A stretch of DNA of 64,000 nt, taken from assembly GCF_021442385.1 (NCBI RefSeq), contig NZ_MUZA01000011.1, positions 62,001-126,000 on the forward strand, written 5' to 3'. Both the position numbers and the translations under genes were made by a program. Source of the stretch: Micromonospora sp. MH99. GTDB lineage: Bacteria; Actinomycetota; Actinomycetes; Mycobacteriales; Micromonosporaceae. This document shows, piece after piece, positions 25,223 to 33,042 of the stretch. The notes beneath the pieces are model-generated. The model saw only the letters and a list, made by a program, of their open reading frames with translations, ran no database searches and was not told the DNA's origin. The stretch's first letter is position 1, and every line of letters starts with the position of its first letter.

Positions 25223-26215
25223 GTGCCCATGCCGGAGATCATCGCCCTCATCGTCGGCGGATCGGCGCTGGTCGTGGCGGCGGTCGCCGGGCTCTACCTC
25301 TGGCCGCTGCGCCGCCGCGAGCTGCGGCTCGCACCGGGCGATCCGCTGGACTTCGCCGCCGCCACCCGCGTCGCCGAGACCATCAGGGCGGCGGAGACCG
25401 CCGATCCGGAGATCCGGCCGGAGTCGCGCAGCCGCCTGCTGAGCCACGGCTCCCGTACCGGCAGGGCCGTGCTGCTGCTGCACGGATACACCCTCGCGCC
25501 GGAGCAGTACGACGCGTTGGCCGAGGTGTTCTTCGCCCGGGGCTACAACGTGTGGATTCCGCGGGCCCCGCACCACGGCACCGTCGACCGGCGGGCCCAC
25601 CACCGGGTCGAGGCCGCCGAGCTGACGACGTACGCCGCCCAGGCCGTGACCGTCGCGGCGGGCCTGGGGGACGAGGTGGGTGTCGTGGGCATCTCCGGCG
25701 GCGCGGTGCTGGCCGCGTGGCTGGCCCAGGTCCGTGGTGACGTCGTCCGGCGGCTGTTGCTGCTGTCGCCGTTCTTCGGCCCTGATCCCCGCCAGGCGCC
25801 GGCCTTCGCGGTCCGACCACTCATCACGCTGTACGGGCGTCGCCTCCTGCGCGACCGCGTCAACTCGCGGGGATACTCGTTCTCCGCCGTCACGCAGTAC
25901 CTGACGATCGCACGGACGCTGCCGCGTCCGCCACGGCGCACCGGCCTGCTGAGCGCGGCCGTGGCGATCAGCCCGCTCGACGCGGTGGTGGACCCCGCCG
26001 CGGCGGTGCGGGTGCCGCGCCGCATCGCGCGGGCGAACGGCGTCGCGCTGCGGGTCTGCGCGCTGCCGCAGGCGTGGGGTGTCCGCCACAACACCCTCGA
26101 CCTCACCGCGCTCGGCACCGACGCCGACGAGCTGCTCCGCCTGTACGTCGACCTCTACGAGGGTGGTCCGGCGTCGACGTCCGGGCTCGTCGGGACCGTC
26201 AGCGTCGGCGGCTGA
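25223..26215 (+). CDS. Membrane-anchored alpha/beta hydrolase
   Basis: The protein has 330 residues from GTG 25223 (or 328 from ATG 25229). An uncleaved N-terminal membrane helix (IIALIVGGSALVVAAVAGLY) is followed by a basic stop-transfer RRREL. The hydrolase core has the oxyanion motif VLLLHGYTL at about 90, and a nucleophile elbow VVGISGGAVLAAW with Ser at about 155, written GISGG in place of the common GxSxG. A conserved His near VRHNTLD is late in the chain. It could be a lipase or esterase facing the cytosol or the wall. It is convergent with the AKR gene. Confidence 0.82.
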   Translation: MPMPEIIALIVGGSALVVAAVAGLYLWPLRRRELRLAPGDPLDFAAATRVAETIRAAETADPEIRPESRSRLLSHGSRTGRAVLLLHGYTLAPEQYDALAEVFFARGYNVWIPRAPHHGTVDRRAHHRVEAAELTTYAAQAVTVAAGLGDEVGVVGISGGAVLAAWLAQVRGDVVRRLLLLSPFFGPDPRQAPAFAVRPLITLYGRRLLRDRVNSRGYSFSAVTQYLTIARTLPRPPRRTGLLSAAVAISPLDAVVDPAAAVRVPRRIARANGVALRVCALPQAWGVRHNTLDLTALGTDADELLRLYVDLYEGGPASTSGLVGTVSVGG

Positions 26216-26288
26216 GCGCGATCGCTCACCCGGCGGCGCACCGCGGAGTCGTCCACCTGCCTCCGCGGCGCACCGCCGTCCGCGGCGA

Positions 26289-27404
26289 CTACCGCGCCGC
26301 CGCCTGTCCCGCTTCCCGGGCACCGTTGAACACCGGCGGGGCGTAACCGGCGGGCTTGTCGCCGATGCCGAGGCCGGGGCTCACCACCCAGGACTGGTAC
26401 TGCGGGGTGAACATGCCATAGGGCGGCCCGAGGGTCGGGGCACTGGCCTCGTCGAGCCGGCGGCGGGCGTCGGCCGGGATCTCGAAGTCGAGCGCGCCGA
26501 AGTTGCCGCCGACCTGCTCCGGGCTGCTCGCCCCGATGATCACCGAGCCGACGGCGGGCTGGGTGACCACCCAGTTGATCGCGACCTGCGCCATGCTGCG
26601 ACCCAGATCGGCGGCCACGCTCTCCAACGCGTCGATGACCTTCCAGTCGTTGGGGCTGATCTCCCGACCCGCGGCGTTGGGGGTGGTCAACCGTCCGGTA
26701 CCGCTCAGGCCCTCGCTGGTGCGCCGGTACTTGCCGCTGAGCAGGCCGCCGCCGATCGGGCTGAACGCGGTGATCCCCATCCCCAGGGTCTGGGCCATCG
26801 AGACGAACTCCGCCTCGATGTCCCGCATGACCAGGGAGTACGGCAGCTGCAGGTTGATCATCGGGGCGAGCCCGTGCGCCTCGGCGTAGCTCTGCGCGCG
26901 GGCCGCGTACCAGGCCGGAACGTCGGAGAGGCCGGCGTACCGGATCTTGCCGGAGCGCACCAGGTCGTCGAGGGTGTGCACGACCTCCTCGACCGGGGTG
27001 ATCCGGTCCCAGGTGTGCAGCAGGTACAGGTCGATGTAGTCGGTGCCGAGCCGGCGCAGCGACGCCTCCACGGCCCGCATGACGTGTTTGCGGCCGTTGC
27101 CGCTGGCGTTCGGGTCGGTCGGGTCGACGGTGTTGGTGGCCTTGCTGGTGAGCACGAGTCGTTCGCGGACGCCGGCCTTGTCGATGAGGCGGCCGAGGAT
27201 CTTCTCGCTCTCCCCGGCGGTGTAGAAGTCCGCCGTGTCGATGAGGTTCCCGCCCGCCTCCAGGTACCGCCGGAAGATCGGCTCGGCCTCCTCCTCGGTC
27301 TTGCCGTACGCGGCGTGGAACCCGTCGACGCCGAAGTTCATGGTGCCCAGCGCCAGTCGGCTCACCCGCAGGCCCGACCGTCCGAGCAGGTAGTAGTGGT
27401 TCAT
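26289..27404 (-). CDS. Aldo/keto reductase
   Basis: The protein has 371 residues from MNHYYLLGRSGLRVSRLALG. Conserved AKR elements are GTMNFG, the catalytic Asp/Tyr segment LIDTADFYTAGESE, the Lys in LVLTSKATN, and the His in DLYLLHTWD. GLSDVPAW and SVIIGASSPEQ at the end bind NADP(H). It is longer than usual because of a C-terminal extension (GPPYGMFTPQYQSWVV and beyond). It is divergent from a TetR gene 108 bp away, so that regulator probably controls it, a common arrangement for detoxifying AKRs. A longer upstream frame overlaps the TetR gene and is rejected. Confidence 0.92.
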   Translation of the reverse strand: MNHYYLLGRSGLRVSRLALGTMNFGVDGFHAAYGKTEEEAEPIFRRYLEAGGNLIDTADFYTAGESEKILGRLIDKAGVRERLVLTSKATNTVDPTDPNASGNGRKHVMRAVEASLRRLGTDYIDLYLLHTWDRITPVEEVVHTLDDLVRSGKIRYAGLSDVPAWYAARAQSYAEAHGLAPMINLQLPYSLVMRDIEAEFVSMAQTLGMGITAFSPIGGGLLSGKYRRTSEGLSGTGRLTTPNAAGREISPNDWKVIDALESVAADLGRSMAQVAINWVVTQPAVGSVIIGASSPEQVGGNFGALDFEIPADARRRLDEASAPTLGPPYGMFTPQYQSWVVSPGLGIGDKPAGYAPPVFNGAREAGQAAAR

Positions 27405-27474
27405 CGTGGTGCCCTCTCGATCGTGATGGGGGCGCGGAGCGGACCGCGCGGACCCGACCTTTGCTCGCCAAAAA

Positions 27475-27490
27475 TGGACCTGCAAGTCCA
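27475..27490. promoter_or_regulatory. TetR operator candidate between AKR and tetR genes
   Basis: TGGACCTGCAAGTCCA is a 16-bp palindrome with 14 of 16 symmetric bases. It lies 22 bp before the tetR start and about 70 bp from the AKR start, flanked by A-rich sequence. Position and symmetry fit a dimeric TetR site that represses both genes. Confidence 0.6.
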
Positions 27491-27512
27491 AAACCTGCGC
27501 TACGGTGGGGCC

Positions 27513-28127
27513 ATGACACGCGCGTTGACCCGCAAGGGTGCGGCGACCCGGGCGCGGATCGTCGCCGGCGCCGCAGCCGAGATCCGCGAGCGCGGCGTCG
27601 ACGAGGTACGTCTTGAGGACGTGATGGCCCACACCGGCACCAGCAAGGGCCAGCTCTTTCACTACTTCCCGGACGGCAAGGAGGAATTGCTGCTCGCGGT
27701 GGCCCAGCACGAGGCCGACCAGGTGCTCACCGACCAGGAGCCGATGCTCAGCAACCTGACGTCCTGGCCGGCCTGGCAGGCGTGGCGCGACCGGCTCATC
27801 GAGCGCTACCTCGCGCAGGGCGTGAAGTGCCCGCTCAACGGCCTGCTCGGCCAGACCGGCCGGCGGGCGCCCGGCGCGCAGGCCATCGTGACCGGGCTCA
27901 TGTGGCGGTGGCAGGAGGCGATCGCCGTGGGTATCCGGCACATGCAGTCGGCAGGTGACATCGCCCCGGACGTGGACGCCGACCGCGCCTCGGCGGCGTT
28001 GCTGGCCGGCATCCAGGGCGGCGTCCTGCTGCTGCTCTCCACCGGCAGGATCGACCACCTGGAGGCCGCCCTCGACCTCACCATCGACTCCCTGCGGGCC
28101 GGCGGCGACAGCCCTTCCCGCGCCTGA
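27513..28127 (+). CDS. TetR/AcrR-family transcriptional regulator
   Basis: The protein has 204 residues. The N-terminal helix-turn-helix covers about 12-58: TRARIVAGAAAEIRERGVDEVRLEDVMAHTGTSKGQLFHYFPDGKEELL, quoted in part as LEDVMAHTGTSKGQLFHYF. The C-terminal ligand/dimer domain has CPLNGLLGQTGRRAPG and a Gly/Leu-rich helix ALLAGIQGGVLLLL, resembling TetR_C domains near oxidoreductase genes. ATG 27513 is the start; longer frames run through the AKR gene. A palindrome just upstream is the likely operator, so it is probably autoregulated and controls the divergent aldo/keto reductase. Confidence 0.9.
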   Translation: MTRALTRKGAATRARIVAGAAAEIRERGVDEVRLEDVMAHTGTSKGQLFHYFPDGKEELLLAVAQHEADQVLTDQEPMLSNLTSWPAWQAWRDRLIERYLAQGVKCPLNGLLGQTGRRAPGAQAIVTGLMWRWQEAIAVGIRHMQSAGDIAPDVDADRASAALLAGIQGGVLLLLSTGRIDHLEAALDLTIDSLRAGGDSPSRA

Positions 28128-28181
28128 CGGGAGGGTGGGACGATCGCCCGTCTGCCGGTCTGCTGAGTGTGGAGGTCGAGG

Positions 28182-28361
28182 ATGTCGATGGGAACGATGG
28201 TGGCGCTGCTGGGCGGCGGAATCGTGCTCGGTGCGGCGCTCCTGCTGACGATCATCGGGATGCTGGGCCGTCGCGCACGCGCGGGACGACTCGCGGGTCG
28301 CTACACCTCACGCCGGGGCAACTCGTCGGACAACAGTTCGTCGAGCATGGGCGGAAGTTGA
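28182..28361 (+). CDS. Small single-pass membrane protein
   Basis: The protein has 59 residues. One membrane helix (MVALLGGGIVLGAALLLTIIGML) is followed by a basic stretch RRARAGR and a Ser/Asn-rich tail SSDNSSSSMGGS. SD GGAGG is six bases before the ATG. It is 54 bp after the tetR gene. Function unknown; its size and shape resemble small membrane stress or anchoring peptides. Confidence 0.6.
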   Translation: MSMGTMVALLGGGIVLGAALLLTIIGMLGRRARAGRLAGRYTSRRGNSSDNSSSSMGGS

Positions 28362-28377
28362 GCCGCGGCCGGCAAGT

Positions 28378-28444
28378 TATTCTTTCGCCCGAGCAATCGG
28401 AGATCGGAGCAGGCATGGCAGGTGACGACGACATCTCCGGGTGA
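28378..28444 (+). promoter_or_regulatory. Leader region with 9-codon uORF upstream of the ABC-F gene
   Basis: A -10-like TATTCT is at 28378-28383. A nine-codon frame MAGDDDISG runs from ATG 28415 to TGA 28444, with an SD-like GGAGCAGG before it. About 118 bases of GC-rich, hairpin-prone sequence separate it from the ABC-F start. ABC-F resistance genes are often controlled by ribosome-mediated attenuation through such a short ORF, in which drug-stalled ribosomes relieve termination. The -35 box is not clear. Confidence 0.45.
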
Positions 28445-28562
28445 GATCCCGGACCGGCCGCCGACCGGCGCGTGATCGCGCCCCCGTCGCCGCGGCCCCT
28501 GTCGTCATGCCCTGCTCCCGGGCCACCCGTGTGCCCCCGGATCGTCCTTCTCCGAGGTCACC

Positions 28563-30197
28563 ATGTCTGTTCAACCCCCGCTCATCGCCCATGACCTGGT
28601 GCGCGTCCGAGGTGAGCGCCGCGTGCTCGACGGCGTCTCCCTGACCGCCGCCCCCGGCCAACGGATCGGCCTGATAGGTGAGAACGGCACCGGCAAGACG
28701 ACCCTGCTGCGGGTCCTCGCCGGTGTCGACGAACCCGACTCCGGCACCGCCGCGCGTCCGCCACGCCTCGGCTTTCTGCACCAGGAACTGCCCCACACCC
28801 CGTCCGCGACCGTCGCCGCCGTCCTCGACGACGCGCTGCGCGAGGCCCACGAGGACCTTGCCGAGCTGGATCGACTGGGTGCCGCCCTGGCCGACACGCC
28901 GGAGGGTTCCGACCGGCACGGCGGGCTGCTGACCGCGTACGGCGAGGTTCTGGAACGTGCACAGGACCGCGACGCCTGGGATGCCGACCGGCGCGCGTTG
29001 GCGGTGCTCGACGGCCTCGGCCTCGGCGGGATCGGTCCCGACCGGAGACTCGGCGCGCTGTCCGGCGGGCAGCGTGGCCGCCTGGCCCTCGCCGCCCTGC
29101 TGATCCGCCGGCCGGACGCGCTGCTGCTCGACGAGCCCACCAACCACCTGGACGACGCTGCGGCGGTGTTCTGTGAGGATCAGCTGCGCGCCATGCCGGG
29201 CGTGGTCGTGGTGTCGAGTCACGACCGGGCGTTCCTCGACGCGGTGTGCACCGACCTCGTCGATCTGGACCCGGCGGTCGAGGGCCCGGTCCGCTACGGC
29301 GGCGGCTACTCCGCGTACCTGACGGCGAAGCGCGCCGAAGCGCGGCGGTGGCGCCGCCGCCACGAGGAGGAGCAGGCGCAGCTCGCGGACCTGCGGGAGG
29401 CCGCCGCCGTGACGGGCCACCGGGTCGCGCACGGCCGTGGGCCCCGCGACAGCGAGAAGATGGGGTACGGCCACACCGCCGGCCGGGTGCAGAACCAGAT
29501 CTCTCGTCGGGTCCGCGACGCCGCCCGGCGGCTGGAGCAGCTAGAACGGGACCAGGTCGCCGCACCGCCGGAGCCGTTGCGTTTCCACCCGCCCGCGCTC
29601 GCTGCCGACGGTGGCGACGAACCCGTTGTCACGATGTGCCAGGTGGAGGTCCCCGGTCGGCTGCGGGTGGAGCGGCTCGTCCTGACCGCCACCGACCGGC
29701 TGCTGGTGAGCGGCCCCAACGGCGCGGGCAAGTCGACGCTGCTCGCCCTCCTCGCCGGCCGACCATTAGGCACGGGAACGGTGTGGCGACGGCCGGGTCT
29801 GCGCGTGGGTCTGCTCGCCCAGGACACCGTCTTCGACTCTCCACAGCGGACGGCTCGGGAGATCTACACGGGTACCGTCGGCGCGGAGCGGGCCGAGACT
29901 GTGCCGCTGTCGTCGCTCGGCCTGCTCGCGCCGAGGGATCTGGACCGGCCGGTCAACGCCCTGTCGGTCGGTCAGCGCCGTCGGCTCGGACTCGCGGTGC
30001 TGGTCGCCGATCCGCCGGAGCTGCTCCTGCTGGACGAGCCGACCAACCATCTCTCCCCACGGCTCTGCGACGAGCTGGAGGAGGCGCTGGGAACGGGACC
30101 GGGCGCGATAGTCGTGGCCAGCCACGACCGCCGACTCCGCTCCCGCTGGCCGGGCCGACAGCTCACCCTCACCGCCCGCCCACCGATCCGCCGGTGA
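28563..30197 (+). CDS. ABC-F ribosomal-protection ATPase
   Basis: The protein has 544 residues with two ATPase domains and no membrane segments, the ABC-F build. NBD1 has Walker A GENGTGKTT (about 39-47), signature LSGGQRGRLALA and Walker B LLLDEPTNHLDD. NBD2 has GPNGAGKST (about 385), LSVGQRRRLGLA and LLLDEPTNHLS. Between them is a charged helical linker (about 255-340: KRAEARRWRRRHEEEQ, GRGPRDSEKMGYGHTAGRVQNQISRR), like the antibiotic-resistance linker of actinomycete TlrC/OleB/LmrC-type proteins that displaces macrolides or lincosamides from the ribosome. The exact drug cannot be read from the sequence. A short uORF lies upstream. Confidence 0.88.
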   Translation: MSVQPPLIAHDLVRVRGERRVLDGVSLTAAPGQRIGLIGENGTGKTTLLRVLAGVDEPDSGTAARPPRLGFLHQELPHTPSATVAAVLDDALREAHEDLAELDRLGAALADTPEGSDRHGGLLTAYGEVLERAQDRDAWDADRRALAVLDGLGLGGIGPDRRLGALSGGQRGRLALAALLIRRPDALLLDEPTNHLDDAAAVFCEDQLRAMPGVVVVSSHDRAFLDAVCTDLVDLDPAVEGPVRYGGGYSAYLTAKRAEARRWRRRHEEEQAQLADLREAAAVTGHRVAHGRGPRDSEKMGYGHTAGRVQNQISRRVRDAARRLEQLERDQVAAPPEPLRFHPPALAADGGDEPVVTMCQVEVPGRLRVERLVLTATDRLLVSGPNGAGKSTLLALLAGRPLGTGTVWRRPGLRVGLLAQDTVFDSPQRTAREIYTGTVGAERAETVPLSSLGLLAPRDLDRPVNALSVGQRRRLGLAVLVADPPELLLLDEPTNHLSPRLCDELEEALGTGPGAIVVASHDRRLRSRWPGRQLTLTARPPIRR

Positions 30198-30254
30198 TCA
30201 AGAGGTTCGCGTCACGACACGCCGCTGGGATGACGCGAACCTCTTGATCACCGG
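30191..30254. terminator. Perfect 24-bp inverted repeat between convergent genes
   Basis: Arms at 30191-30214 and 30231-30254 are perfectly complementary, with a 16-nt loop. The arm core reads TGATCAAGAGGTTCGCGTCA. It covers the stop codons of both the ABC-F gene (+) and the DUF305 gene (-), so it can terminate both. Such long perfect repeats of moderate GC may belong to a dispersed repeat family. Confidence 0.75.
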
Positions 30255-30856
30255 GGCGGGGTGGGGGAGGTGGGGGTGGGGGACAGGTTGTTCAGGTTTT
30301 GCTGGTGGGTGGTGTTGGATCGGATCACCGTGGTGGCCAGTGTGGTGGTGGCGGGGTGGACGCCGTTTTTCTGCTCGGCGGTGGCGACTCGGACGGTCTG
30401 CGTGAGGTACGCGCGCAGGTGCGCGGCGAGCAGGCGGTGGAACGTCGTCCCGGTGGCCGACCGCAGCGCGGTCAACTCGTCCGTGGTGATCATGCCCGGC
30501 ATGTCGTGGCCCTCGTGCGGGTTGGTCGTCGGCGCTCCCGCCTCGCGCAGCAGTTGGCAGGACCGGGTCAGGTCGGATCGGTTGCTGGCTCGCACGTCGG
30601 CGGCCAGCCGTCGCCAGGCGGGGTCGGTGGTCCGGGTCGGCACGAGGTCCAGCACCGGTAGCAGCCGGTCCGTCATTGCGGCGGTCAGTTGCAGCCAGGC
30701 GATGTCGGTGGGGCTGAAGGAGCCCGCCGATCCGACGCTCGATGGTGTGGACGCGGCCGGCGCGACAGTGGGTGGCCCGGCGCTGTCCGCGGGTGTCCCG
30801 CCGGCGCAGCCGGCGAGGAGCACTGCCGTCGTGAGCAGCGCGGCGCGGGCGCGCAT
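30248..30856 (-). CDS. DUF305 lipoprotein
   Basis: The protein has 202 residues. The lipobox is VLLAGC, with Cys17 lipidated, followed by a low-complexity Pro/Ser/Thr linker. A helical DUF305-like domain (about 45-190) has the HEGHDMPGM segment, where His and Met residues could bind copper or another metal. DUF305 proteins are ferritin-like four-helix bundles with unknown enzymatic role, some tied to copper homeostasis. SD GGAAGGAGG lies just before the ATG. It is 74 bp after the DUF1996 gene on the same strand and is likely co-transcribed. Confidence 0.8.
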   Translation of the reverse strand: MRARAALLTTAVLLAGCAGGTPADSAGPPTVAPAASTPSSVGSAGSFSPTDIAWLQLTAAMTDRLLPVLDLVPTRTTDPAWRRLAADVRASNRSDLTRSCQLLREAGAPTTNPHEGHDMPGMITTDELTALRSATGTTFHRLLAAHLRAYLTQTVRVATAEQKNGVHPATTTLATTVIRSNTTHQQNLNNLSPTPTSPTPPR

Positions 30857-30930
30857 ACGGCCTCCTTCCGCCCGCGGCGGGCGGGCCCGGCGTGACCGGA
30901 CCCGCCCCCTTCGGGTGCGACGGTGTCGGC

Positions 30931-31824
30931 TCAGATCGGTCGGCCGTCGTGCCCGCACTTGATGACCGGCCGGATGCAGTCCTGGACCCGGCGGGCCATC
31001 TCCGCTGTGGGCCAGGCGTTGAAGAAGTCGCCGTGCATGGTGTAGCCGGGCCCGGAGGCGAGCCGGAAGTGCGACGGGTCGCCGTTGACCGGGTACCGCA
31101 GCACCTGCCGCAACTTCGGCACGTGCACCGGGTGGGTGCTCGGGCAGGCCTGGTTCACCGGGTACGCCAGGTGGCTCTTGTGGTCCGGCGAGTCCAGGTC
31201 CCGACCGTTCCAGCACTGCGGGAAGTCCAGGTACGACTCCAGCATCGTGCCGGCGGGGCAGGTGACGAAGTCCTTCGACGGGGGCACCTGCCCGGCGTGC
31301 AGGCAGGACCAGCGGGCGATGCTGTCGTTCGGCCCGGTGGCCTTCGCATTGCCGGCGACGAGTCGCAGGCCCTGCGGGATCGGTTGGGTGTTGGCGACGA
31401 CGTCGGCGCGGACACCTTCCCCGAGGTAGTAGAAGGTGGCGATGGCCGGTTCCACCGCGACGTTGTCGCGGTAGAGGGTCGGCACCCAGTACGACGAGAC
31501 GTCCACCGCCGGGTTGCAGGTGCTGGTGGATTTCACCAGGTCGGGGAGCGTGGTGTTGCCGTTCGTTACCGTGCTGCCGAAGAAGCTGTGCATGTGTGAG
31601 GCCCCGGGCAGCCCGGGAAAGACGATCGGATCGTCGGGCAGCCGGTGGCTGTACGTGCAGTCGGCAGGGAATTCGGCGACCCGGATGACGTTGGCGACCG
31701 GGGCGGCGTCGGCCCGGTCGGTGGTGGAGACCAGGTACGTGCCGAGGAGCGTCAGCAGGGCGCCGATCGCCGTGGCGAGGCGTAGCCGGCGGGGGACGTG
31801 GGAGAGGGGTGCGGCCCTGTCCAT
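30931..31824 (-). CDS. Secreted DUF1996-family protein
   Basis: The protein has 297 residues. A signal peptide (RLRLATAIGALLTLLGTYLV, then ADA) is cleaved near residue 40. The mature part carries the DUF1996 landmarks: FPADCTYSHRLPDDPIVFPG, GASHMHSFFG, SSYWVPTLY, FPQCWNGRDLDSPDHKSHLAYP and a late GPGYTMHGDFFNAW. Several His and Cys in these motifs are conserved and could form a metal site. The family is shared with fungal secreted proteins and has no established function. A LacI-type palindrome is upstream. Confidence 0.87.
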   Translation of the reverse strand: MDRAAPLSHVPRRLRLATAIGALLTLLGTYLVSTTDRADAAPVANVIRVAEFPADCTYSHRLPDDPIVFPGLPGASHMHSFFGSTVTNGNTTLPDLVKSTSTCNPAVDVSSYWVPTLYRDNVAVEPAIATFYYLGEGVRADVVANTQPIPQGLRLVAGNAKATGPNDSIARWSCLHAGQVPPSKDFVTCPAGTMLESYLDFPQCWNGRDLDSPDHKSHLAYPVNQACPSTHPVHVPKLRQVLRYPVNGDPSHFRLASGPGYTMHGDFFNAWPTAEMARRVQDCIRPVIKCGHDGRPI

Positions 31825-31932
31825 CTCGTGACTCCTGTCGGGGACGGGTCAGGGACAGCTCCGACGCCGCCGCCGAAAGACGTCGGAGGGTGTCCCCGGC
31901 CAGACGGGTTGGTGGCCCGTGAACCGGTGCGA

Positions 31933-31944
31933 GAGAGCGCTCTC
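31933..31944. promoter_or_regulatory. LacI-type operator candidate
   Basis: GAGAGCGCTCTC is a perfect 12-bp palindrome with the CG centre typical of LacI-family operators, which in actinomycetes often read (T)GGGAGCGCTCCC. It lies 109 bp upstream of the DUF1996 start. No LacI gene is in the window. Confidence 0.45.
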
Positions 31945-32005
31945 ACCGCTTCAGCCTGTGCCCGATGTCGAAACTTGTCAATACGTCCCGCACTTGGTGG
32001 GAAGC

Positions 32006-32038
32006 CGGGCCGGCCTCCCGTCACGAGAGGCCGGCCCG
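32006..32038. terminator. GC hairpin after the SDR gene
   Basis: Perfect 12-bp stem CGGGCCGGCCTC with GAGGCCGGCCCG around a 9-nt loop, 58 bp downstream of the SDR stop (leftward). It would isolate the SDR from the DUF1996/DUF305 genes. Confidence 0.7.
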
Positions 32039-32096
32039 CACCGTGCTCGCCCACCCCGGCACGGTGAGCGAGAAGGCCGTCGATCGGTCAGGAGTG

Positions 32097-32858
32097 TCAG
32101 CCCTCGCGGCCGGGGAGCATGGCCAGGGCCTTCGAGCGCTGCGCGACGAGGTCGCCGTAGGTGCCGTCGCGCTCGGCCCAACGGTGCATCAGGACGCCCT
32201 TGACCAGGACCTCGTGCGGGGTGGGGTTCGCGGAGAGCAGGTGCATGACCTCGGTGGCGAAGTCGTCGAGCGGCAGCGCGTGCGGGTTTACCTTCTCCTG
32301 GCCCGCGGTGGCGACGGCCGGGGGGACGAGCTCGACGACGCCGACACCGGTGCCGTCGAGCTGCGCGCGCAGCGCCTCGGAGTAGGCGTGCACCGCGGCC
32401 TTGGAGGCGGCGTAGCTGGGCATGGGCGGGAACGGCAGGAAGGCGATGCCGGAGGTGACGGTGATGAAGGTGCCGGCACCCCGACGGACCAGGTGCGGGG
32501 TGAAGGCGTCGATGACCCGGATGGTGCCGACCAGGTTGGTGTCGATCGTCGCCTGCGCCACCCCGAAGTGCGCGGGGTCGCGCAGGTCCTCCAGGAGCAT
32601 GACACCCGACATCGTCACCACCGTGTCCAGCTCGGGGTAACGGGCGAGCACGGCGTCCCGGGCAGAGGCGACAGAGGCGCCGTCCGTGACGTCGATGCTG
32701 AACGTGCCGAAACCCTCCCCGGCGAGCTCCGACAGCGCTTCGGGGCTGCGGCCGCCGACGGCCACGGTGCTGCCCGCGGCGGCGAACCGCCGGGCCAGCT
32801 CCCGCCCGATACCCGAGGTTCCGCCGACGATGAGAACGGTGCGGTTGGAGAGATCCAC
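32097..32858 (-). CDS. Short-chain dehydrogenase/reductase
   Basis: The protein has 253 residues from a GTG at 32858, which is preceded by AAGGGAAGA. Rossmann motif VLIVGGTSGIGRELA, cofactor motif IDVTDGA, NAG-like VVTMSGVM, and catalytic Ser in FITVTSGIA with SYAASKAAVHAY (Tyr/Lys pair). A proline-rich loop VELVPPAVAT follows. This is a classical SDR of the DltE/serine-dehydrogenase-like sort acting on an unknown alcohol or ketone. It is divergent from an XRE-type regulator, a pairing common for SDRs of this kind in actinomycetes, so that regulator likely controls it. Confidence 0.9.
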   Translation of the reverse strand: MDLSNRTVLIVGGTSGIGRELARRFAAAGSTVAVGGRSPEALSELAGEGFGTFSIDVTDGASVASARDAVLARYPELDTVVTMSGVMLLEDLRDPAHFGVAQATIDTNLVGTIRVIDAFTPHLVRRGAGTFITVTSGIAFLPFPPMPSYAASKAAVHAYSEALRAQLDGTGVGVVELVPPAVATAGQEKVNPHALPLDDFATEVMHLLSANPTPHEVLVKGVLMHRWAERDGTYGDLVAQRSKALAMLPGREG

Positions 32859-33042
32859 GAGATCTTCCCTTCGATGCAGACGGCGCCGACGCGTTTTACT
32901 CGCGGCGAAAACAGTGATGCTCGCTGTCCTTGAACAGGGCAACCGCAAGTCTTGACGCAATTCGTTGGAGGTGGCAGGCCCCCGTTTTCCCAGGTCCTAC
33001 CAGGGCCCCTCTGCGCCACTCGCGCCGCATTACGGTGTCACC

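Noticed and set aside
27405..28058. Upstream extension of the aldo/keto reductase frame
   Set aside because: It overlaps the TetR gene and its operator; the AKR family begins at 27404.
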